This document shows, piece by piece, positions 33,973 through 38,695 of a stretch of 38,695 nucleotides of DNA. Made by a program: the position numbers and the translations under genes. Source of the stretch: an uncultured Bacilli bacterium. Lineage in GTDB: Bacteria; Bacillota_I; Bacilli_A; RF39; UBA660. Within the stretch, counting starts at the first letter, position 1. Each line of letters opens with the position of its first letter. The stretch lies in assembly GCA_947586205.1 (NCBI GenBank), contig CANPXO010000006.1, positions 1 through 38,695 on the forward strand. Reading direction: 5' to 3'. The notes below the pieces were generated by a model. It ran no database searches. It was given only the letters and a program-made list of their open reading frames with translations, and was not told where the DNA came from.

Positions 33973-35262
33973 TTATTTTTTGTTTTTTAGAATCCTTTCT
34001 CCAGCATATGTTGCTTTTTCTCCTAAGCGTTCTTCAATACGCATTAACTCGTTATATTTACAAATTCTATCTGTTCTAGATAAAGAACCAGTTTTAATTT
34101 GTCCTGTACCAAAAGCAACTGCTAAATGAGCAATCGTCGTGTCTTCCGTTTCCCCACTTCGATGAGATAAAACTGTGGTATAATGATTTTCTTTGGCCAT
34201 CTCTATCGTTCTTATAGTCTCTGTTAATGTTCCTACTTGATTTACTTTAATCAAAATAGAGTTTGCCGTGTTCTTTTTGATTCCTTCTGCAAAAATAGAA
34301 GGGTTTGTGACAAATAAATCATCACCCACTAATTGCACTTTACTTCCAAGTCTTTTGGTAAGTTCGATCCAACCATCTACATCTCTTTCACCAAGTCCAT
34401 CTTCAATAGAGAAAATTGGATATTTATCCACCATTTCTTCGAACCAACGAATCATTTCTTCACTTGTTTTGGTTCCACCCCCACTTTTCTTTAATTCATA
34501 AAGACCCGTTTCTTTATTATAGAATTCACTTGCCGCGACATCCATCGCAAGATAAACATCTTTTCCTGGAATATATCCAGCACACTTAATCGCACTCATG
34601 ATATATTCAATCGGCTCTTCATTATTTTTTAAGTTAGGCGCGAACCCTCCTTCATCACCAACAGACGTAATTTGACCATTTTCTTTTAAAATACTTTTTA
34701 GCGTATGAAAAATTTCACTTCCCATACGAATGGCTTCTTTCATACTCGATGCTCCCACAGGAACAATCATATATTCTTGGAAATCCACTGAACTATCGGC
34801 ATGACTTCCTCCATTTAAAATATTCATCATCGGTACAGGCAATAAATAAGAATCTTTATTTAAGTATTCATAATAAGGACATTGATGCTCTAAAGCAGAA
34901 GCATGGGATACTGCTAAACTAATGCCTAAAATCGCATTGGCTCCATATTTTGATTTATCTTTTGTTCCATCTAACTCAATAAGTGTTTCATCAATTTTTT
35001 CTTGATCACTGACTTCCATTCCTAAAACAACATCTTTTAAAATTGTATTTACATTTTGAACAGCTTTTAGAACTCCTTTTCCTAAATATCTTGAAGAATC
35101 ATTATCTCTAAGTTCTAATGCTTCTCTTTCACCAGTCGATGCTCCACTTGGAACAATAGCTCTTCCTACAAAACCTAATTCCGTTGTCACTTCTACTTCT
35201 ACAGTAGGATTTCCTCTTGAATCTAACACTTCTCTTCCATGAACTTCTTTTATTTTTGACAT
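33973..35262 (-). CDS. eno: Enolase
   Basis: The protein is about 429 residues, standard length. It has the signature stretches [91 protein letters not shown] and [19 protein letters not shown] with the catalytic Lys and Mg2+ ligands. It converts 2-phosphoglycerate to phosphoenolpyruvate in glycolysis. The start is MSKIKEV at 35262; the tracked upstream ATG adds a non-conserved hydrophobic tail. The promoter overlaps a terminator upstream. Confidence 0.97.
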   Translation of the reverse strand: MSKIKEVHGREVLDSRGNPTVEVEVTTELGFVGRAIVPSGASTGEREALELRDNDSSRYLGKGVLKAVQNVNTILKDVVLGMEVSDQEKIDETLIELDGTKDKSKYGANAILGISLAVSHASALEHQCPYYEYLNKDSYLLPVPMMNILNGGSHADSSVDFQEYMIVPVGASSMKEAIRMGSEIFHTLKSILKENGQITSVGDEGGFAPNLKNNEEPIEYIMSAIKCAGYIPGKDVYLAMDVAASEFYNKETGLYELKKSGGGTKTSEEMIRWFEEMVDKYPIFSIEDGLGERDVDGWIELTKRLGSKVQLVGDDLFVTNPSIFAEGIKKNTANSILIKVNQVGTLTETIRTIEMAKENHYTTVLSHRSGETEDTTIAHLAVAFGTGQIKTGSLSRTDRICKYNELMRIEERLGEKATYAGERILKNKK

Positions 35263-35284
35263 ATTATCACTCTTTTCTAATTCA

Positions 35285-35313
35285 ATTATAAAAAAGAAAG
35301 AAAAAAAAGCCAA
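35285..35313 (-). promoter_or_regulatory. Sigma-A-type promoter of eno, overlapping a terminator
   Basis: Minus-strand -35 TTGGCT, 17-bp all-T/C spacer, -10 TATAAT. The -35 and spacer are the 3' stem arm and T-run of the terminator at 35301-35336. Confidence 0.6.
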
Positions 35314-35336
35314 CTAAAATGAGAATCAGTTGACTT
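35301..35336 (-). terminator. Intrinsic terminator of the truB-DUF5131 operon
   Basis: Minus-strand AGTCAACT pairs with AGTTGGCT (one G-U), 12-base loop, followed by TTTTTTT. It would stop transcripts coming through antisense to the XRE gene. Confidence 0.6.
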
Positions 35337-35432
35337 TCATTTGACTAAATAACAGCTTATTGCTTGTTGAAAATAAACTGCCATAAACTTAATTTTCGAA
35401 ATAACAATGAGAAAATTTAACTGGTGATAATC

Positions 35433-35753
35433 ATGAATTTTGAAAAAATAAAATATATGCGAGAGTACTATGATTACTCTCAATCTTTTGTTGCTAAAAA
35501 ACTTCATGTAAAGCGTGGAACTTATGCTCAAAAGCTTGTGATGCTTGCAAATTTATTTGAATGTAACGTGGATTATTTAATGGGTTTAAATTTAACAAGA
35601 GAAAAAAATAAATCAAAATTTGATTCTAAAAATGAAAACGGAAAAAACTATCCCACAACTTATACTATATATGAAATTGCTAAGAAATATGTATATTCTC
35701 TAGACTGGATAACAGGAAGAAGTCATAAGAAAAAACTACTCGTTACAGAGTAA
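35433..35753 (+). CDS. XRE/Cro-C1-type regulator with both helix-turn-helix cores damaged
   Basis: The 106-residue protein begins NFEKIKYMREYYDYSQSFVAKKLHVKRGTYA and jumps straight to QKLVMLANLFECNVDYLMGL. Related proteins have about a dozen residues (WE.G...P...) between those stretches, covering the recognition helix. A second half reads NENGKNYPTTYTIYEIAKKYVYSLDWITGRS, the end of another HTH whose first half is missing. The frame is intact, but both DNA-binding units look internally deleted. It may be a decayed gene or a non-DNA-binding derivative. I chose the ATG at 35433 after GGTGA. It overlaps the convergent DUF5131 gene by 11 bp. Confidence 0.6.
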   Translation: MNFEKIKYMREYYDYSQSFVAKKLHVKRGTYAQKLVMLANLFECNVDYLMGLNLTREKNKSKFDSKNENGKNYPTTYTIYEIAKKYVYSLDWITGRSHKKKLLVTE

Positions 35754-36624
35754 TTTTACATTTTCCACACTTGCTACAACCATTACAAATAGGTTTACTT
35801 CCACAAGTTTCACATTTTGATGAGAAGAATGGTTTGTATAATTCTTCTTCAGTTAGTTCATTTAAAAACTCATCATAAAGTTTAAAATGAATTTTTTTTC
35901 CTTCGAAGTTCATATTTGACTTATATGCCATTTGCGATTGAATCTTTTTATCTTTTAAAATATATGTTTTGCCATCCTTTACAAAACAAGTTCCCGTTTC
36001 AATAAATGTAAACTTCACATTATATTTTACACATTCTTGTTGTAAACTTTCTACCCATTCAAAATGGCATGGTCTTGCTCCATCATAATTTTCTCCACCA
36101 ACAATCACTTGTTCTAACTCTCCTACTCTCAAATATTTTTCAATGGAAATTAAACCAATAAAGGGAGCACAGAAAATCCCTTTGTGTTTTGCTGGAACAC
36201 GAAGTAAAATAGGAATTCGTTCATCGGCTCTAGTCTGATTTTCACAAGTGACATTTAAGAATACATTTTCATAACCATCTTCCCAATCTTTTGGTAAACA
36301 CTTTAATATTCTATCTGCTCTTTTAGTTAAAAGATAAAAGATTACATCTTTACGAATTCTGATAATATTCCAAACTTCTTCTCGCCATTCATCAGCTTCT
36401 TCTAAGAAAAAATCACTCGACATACATACCCTAATTTGTTCTCCACTTTTAATTTTATAAGTTCCTTCTTTGGTTTTGGATAAGGGATATTTCATATCTT
36501 TGGTTTTATATATCACTGAACCATCTTTATTTCCATGAATTTTATCTAAGTAATACATATAGCAGTGAGCGCATCCCTCACTTATTTTTTTACATCCATG
36601 CCATGGACTCCATATATCGTGCAT
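35743..36624 (-). CDS. DUF5131 / phage Gp37-Gp68-like protein
   Basis: The 293-residue protein begins HDIWSPWHGCKKISEGCAHCYMYYLDKIHG, the conserved cysteine-rich start of DUF5131 (NPWxGCxxxSxGCxxCYAxxxA). It continues with VCMSSDFF, FYLLTKRADRIL, LNVTCENQ and VGGEN stretches that fit a radical-SAM-like barrel. The C-terminus adds a zinc-ribbon-like cluster (CETCGSKPICNGCSKCGKC). The family occurs in phages and bacteria and its reaction is unknown. It starts immediately after truB, in one operon. Confidence 0.8.
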   Translation of the reverse strand: MHDIWSPWHGCKKISEGCAHCYMYYLDKIHGNKDGSVIYKTKDMKYPLSKTKEGTYKIKSGEQIRVCMSSDFFLEEADEWREEVWNIIRIRKDVIFYLLTKRADRILKCLPKDWEDGYENVFLNVTCENQTRADERIPILLRVPAKHKGIFCAPFIGLISIEKYLRVGELEQVIVGGENYDGARPCHFEWVESLQQECVKYNVKFTFIETGTCFVKDGKTYILKDKKIQSQMAYKSNMNFEGKKIHFKLYDEFLNELTEEELYKPFFSSKCETCGSKPICNGCSKCGKCKITL

Positions 36625-36625
36625 C

Positions 36626-37465
36626 TTAAATCACCTTAAAAACCATTTTGTATTTTAAGTCTTGCTTTTCATAGATGGCAATCACTTGTTTTTGAAAAGT
36701 TAAAAAGATTTTTTCTTCTTTCATATTTAAAGAAAGAATATTTCCATTTTCCACAAGACCCTTTTGTTCTTCTGTGATTTCTATTTTAGGATAAGTAAAT
36801 AAATCTTCTAAAGTTTTTAGTGGTGTTTCTTCTGTAATACTTTCTAATTTTAAGCTTTCCTCTAATGAATAATCTCCTTGTTTAGTACGATTAAGTTCCG
36901 TCATTGTCGCGATTGTTCCTAAAGAATGGGCGATGTCTTCAATGAAAGCACGAATATAAGTTCCTTTTGATACTGTAGTTTTAAACTCTATGGTATCATT
37001 TTCTACTTTCAAGATTTCTAAATCATAAATATTCACTTCTCTTTTGGGAAGTTCTACTAAACTTCCCATTCTCGCATATTCATATAACTTTTTACCATTT
37101 ACTTTGACAGCTGAATAAATAGGAACAGTTTGCATATAACTTTGAGGAAACTCCCTAAAACACTTCTCTATTTGTTCTGCACTAAAATGAGTTTCTTCTT
37201 TTTGTAAGATATTCCCTGTGATATCTCCAGTATCTGTTTTGATTCCTAATTTCATTGTAGCAATGTATTCTTTCGAAGTTGTTGTAAGTAAATCAACAAG
37301 TTTCGTATAACGACCAAGACAAACGATTAATAAGCCTGTTGCTATAGGATCTAATGTTCCTGTATGTCCTACTTTTTTAGTGTGATAAATTTTAGATATT
37401 TGATTTACCACATCTCTACTTGTTAAACCCTTTGGTTTATTAACAAATAAAACACCATCTTTCAT
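36626..37465 (-). CDS. truB: tRNA pseudouridine(55) synthase
   Basis: The protein is about 279 residues. It has GVLFVNKPKGLTSRDVVNQI and the catalytic GHTGTLDPIATGLLIVCLG, whose Asp is the nucleophile that forms pseudouridine 55 in the T-arm of tRNA. YSAVKVNGKKLYEYAR and VSKGTYIRAFIEDIA are further conserved stretches. A small C-terminal region follows. The start is the ATG at 37465; the tracked start is a GTG nine bases upstream. The usual neighbours (rbfA, ribF) are absent. Confidence 0.95.
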   Translation of the reverse strand: MKDGVLFVNKPKGLTSRDVVNQISKIYHTKKVGHTGTLDPIATGLLIVCLGRYTKLVDLLTTTSKEYIATMKLGIKTDTGDITGNILQKEETHFSAEQIEKCFREFPQSYMQTVPIYSAVKVNGKKLYEYARMGSLVELPKREVNIYDLEILKVENDTIEFKTTVSKGTYIRAFIEDIAHSLGTIATMTELNRTKQGDYSLEESLKLESITEETPLKTLEDLFTYPKIEITEEQKGLVENGNILSLNMKEEKIFLTFQKQVIAIYEKQDLKYKMVFKVI

Positions 37466-37518
37466 GACAATCACTTCTTTTCAAAACTTATTATAAAGGA
37501 AAAAGAAAAGAATTTCTA

Positions 37519-37587
37519 CTACTTACGGCCAGAAACAATACATGCACATACATCAATAAAAAGGATACAAAACGCAATCCAAATCAT
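37519..37587 (-). CDS. Tiny hydrophobic peptide (22 aa)
   Basis: MIWIAFCILFIDVCACIVSGRK is a single membrane-spanning peptide with three cysteines and a basic end. GAGG lies about nine bases before the ATG at 37587; an in-frame ATG at 37593 is too close to it. It is preceded by a 12-codon ORF whose TGA overlaps its ATG, and both sit under a well-formed promoter with Spo0A-type boxes. It is too short for the ORF track. Small membrane peptides are common in sporulation regulons, but no homologue is recognised. Confidence 0.5.
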   Translation of the reverse strand: MIWIAFCILFIDVCACIVSGRK

Positions 37588-37622
37588 ACACATTCCTCTT
37601 TTATTATAATATATGAATTCAT
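37584..37622 (-). CDS. Possible 12-codon leader ORF coupled to the tiny membrane peptide
   Basis: MNSYIIIKEECV, with a perfect SD (AGGAGG, 7 bp spacing), ends in TGA overlapping the next ATG (ATGA). The excellent ribosome site argues for real translation; a regulatory role is a guess. Confidence 0.4.
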   Translation of the reverse strand: MNSYIIIKEECV

Positions 37623-37647
37623 TTAATAACCTCCTGTTTGAATGTGT

Positions 37648-37675
37648 ATTATAAGACTTTAAAAAAGAAATTCAA
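37648..37675 (-). promoter_or_regulatory. Sigma-A-type promoter of the tiny-peptide locus
   Basis: Minus-strand -35 TTGAAT, 16-bp spacer, -10 TATAAT. Tandem Spo0A-type boxes start about four bases upstream of the -35. It may also serve truB downstream. Confidence 0.65.
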
Positions 37676-37679
37676 GCCG

Positions 37680-37696
37680 TTCGACACCGTTCGACA
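37680..37696 (-). promoter_or_regulatory. Tandem Spo0A-type boxes
   Basis: The minus strand reads TTTTGTCGAACGGTGTCGAA, two exact TGTCGAA heptamers 10 bp apart, centred about 42 and 52 bp upstream of the expected transcription start, the usual place for Spo0A activation. Confidence 0.65.
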
Positions 37697-37776
37697 AAAC
37701 TTTCCTAAAGAATTTTAACCATATTGATTTTTAACCCCCTTAACATTTACCATGAGTTTGTTGATAACTCACCGGG

Positions 37777-37810
37777 GAGCCGGGACGAACATCCGCCCGT
37801 CCAACGGCTC
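37777..37810 (-). other. GC-rich hairpin downstream of VR2
   Basis: Same stem as after VR1: GAGCCG-NN-GGACG pairs with CGTCC-CGGCTC, with a different loop and bulge. It starts four bases after the stop codon. An outer GGGG/CCCC pairing may extend it. Confidence 0.6.
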
Positions 37811-37814
37811 ATGA

Positions 37815-38695
37815 CTACCCCGTCGTCAATTGAAACGGTGAACTTGAAGAACCCGTACCGTCTAAGATGCTCACTTTCGATGACAGATAAAGGGCAGGCC
37901 ACACACCGTCGGAGTTGTTAGCGCAGTTGCCGTAGACATACCCGACCGAATTCACACGGAACACAGAGTGGGAGTTAGACGAAGCCGGCGATAACGTCCA
38001 CTTATACCCACTTGCAGGTTTTAACCAATCATTAGTGTTACAATTATTTGCTGTATCCCAATTATATAATTCTTTTGCTAAACATTCTTCTCTGTTTTCT
38101 GCGTTTCCTCCAACTGCATATCCATAATCACTTGGATACATAAGGCCTACACTGTGGAATAATTCAGTATCTATCTGCGATTCTTCTCCTACTTCCGTTA
38201 CAGGTTTCTTTGTATTACTAGAACTCCATGTTGTTTCTCTACCACTTGGTACTGTTGTTCCTCTTTCATATCCATACCAATGTTGAGCTAATCCATTATT
38301 TGCACTTGTATAACTTGCTGTTCCACCAAGATTCCATATAATTTCTTTATCTATCATATCTCTTGCTGATGCTTCCAATCCTTTAGTTCCTGTATCTGTT
38401 CCACTAAAATTAGAAGAAGAGTAATAATATTTATCGTTTAACATTTCCATTAATTGACTATCTGTCCATTCATTGCTTCCATAATCACTTGTTGAACTCC
38501 CTATTCCATTTTTTTTATAATCCCAACTATAATTTCCTATACTTTCATCTCTTATGATTTTTAATCTTTGTTCTACTTGATTATCACTAGTCATAACATT
38601 TACTAAACCTATAATTCGCCATTTCTCACAATGCTTTCCATCTGTACTATCTTCAGATGTACATCCTTCATCACTATTAAACCATACATAGTTAT
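37815..38695 (-). CDS. Second DGR-type target protein, C-terminal part (5' end outside the window)
   Basis: The frame continues upstream of the tracked start at 38594 to the window edge (NYVWFNSDEGCTSEDSTDGKHCEKWRIIGLVNV), so that Met is internal. The protein is collinear with the 3' part of the first target: same WRIIGLVNV, EQRLKIIRDES, WNLGG, MYPSDYGYAVGG and WLKP stretches. The variable C-terminus reads NSVGYVYGNCANNSDGVWPALYL, followed by a similar tail. It probably also has a signal-anchored N-terminus to the right. GC-rich sequence in the variable segment contrasts with the AT-rich rest. Confidence 0.85.
   Translation of the reverse strand, partial: NYVWFNSDEGCTSEDSTDGKHCEKWRIIGLVNVMTSDNQVEQRLKIIRDESIGNYSWDYKKNGIGSSTSDYGSNEWTDSQLMEMLNDKYYYSSSNFSGTDTGTKGLEASARDMIDKEIIWNLGGTASYTSANNGLAQHWYGYERGTTVPSGRETTWSSSNTKKPVTEVGEESQIDTELFHSVGLMYPSDYGYAVGGNAENREECLAKELYNWDTANNCNTNDWLKPASGYKWTLSPASSNSHSVFRVNSVGYVYGNCANNSDGVWPALYLSSKVSILDGTGSSSSPFQLTTG
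37902..37994 (-). repeat. DGR variable repeat VR2 (partial match to this TR)
   Basis: This segment aligns to the TR but is two codons shorter in the Asn-run region and has several differences that are not adenine changes (for example GCG to GTG and GAT to CGT in coding sense). Identity to the TR beyond GGTGTG at the 3' end is lost. It has the DGR pattern but may be fed by another TR. Confidence 0.75.

Noticed and set aside
35337-35531. 64-aa minus-strand ORF opposite the XRE gene
   Set aside because: No ribosome site, no recognisable sequence, and it overlaps the truB-operon terminator.
37724-37921. 65-aa plus-strand ORF over the VR2 hairpin
   Set aside because: Antisense to the target gene and its hairpin, with no ribosome site.

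Overview
The window comes from a low-GC, endospore-forming Bacillota (Firmicutes), probably an uncultured gut lineage of the Bacilli/Erysipelotrichia type. This rests on AT-rich codon use, a GerA-type germinant receptor operon, YlbD/YlbE homologues, class B sortase, RNase Y and YneF, and exact Spo0A-type boxes (TGTCGAA) in intergenic DNA. TGA is read as stop (it ends the gerA-like gene in an ATGA overlap), so the standard bacterial code applies. No rRNA, tRNA or CRISPR array was seen.

Layout. 1-557: 5' part of a TrmA/RlmD-family 23S rRNA uracil methyltransferase. 664-4206: gerA-gerC-gerB-like receptor operon. 4203-9246 (minus): AI-2E-type permease, P-loop kinase, short AlaRS and pentapeptide protein, followed by a separately controlled Rpn-type nuclease gene. 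9332-12149: anchored Glu/Pro-rich protein, yneF and rny. 12288-13468: an Rpn-type nuclease gene and a decayed duplicate fragment. 13624-17925 (minus): a complete diversity-generating retroelement (DGR). 18090-19538: decayed AAA-ATPase/PD-(D/E)XK gene. 19734-21166: nfeD-SPFH pair. 21277-22200: CorA. 22204-24414: ylbE, ylbD, sortase B and a divergent sortase substrate. 24475-28871: parE-parC. 28978-31542: LRR solenoid protein. 31678-33912: unusual large sigma factor. 33973-35262: enolase. Then a damaged XRE regulator, a DUF5131 protein, truB, two tiny ORFs under a Spo0A-type promoter, and finally a second DGR-type target gene running off the right edge.

The standout system is the DGR. In coding-strand order it has a signal-anchored target gene ending in a variable repeat (VR1), a template repeat (TR), a MutS-domain-I-like accessory gene, an Avd-like gene, the reverse transcriptase, and a small unknown ORF; the last four overlap head to tail. 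By hand alignment TR and VR1 are 107 nt each and differ at 24 positions, every one an adenine of the coding-strand TR. The target gene is also split by a run of 11 G, and losing one G (or gaining two) restores a 567-residue protein. On/off phase variation may therefore sit on top of DGR hypervariation. A second target about 21.5 kb away has a related VR2 that does not fully match this TR, and both targets carry the same GC-rich hairpin just after their stop codons.

A second thread is Spo0A. Paired boxes sit upstream of both Rpn-type nuclease genes and of a tiny membrane-peptide locus, in two cases directly upstream of recognisable -35/-10 elements, suggesting stationary-phase or sporulation-linked expression. 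All identifications come from reading the sequence and family knowledge; no database searches were run.
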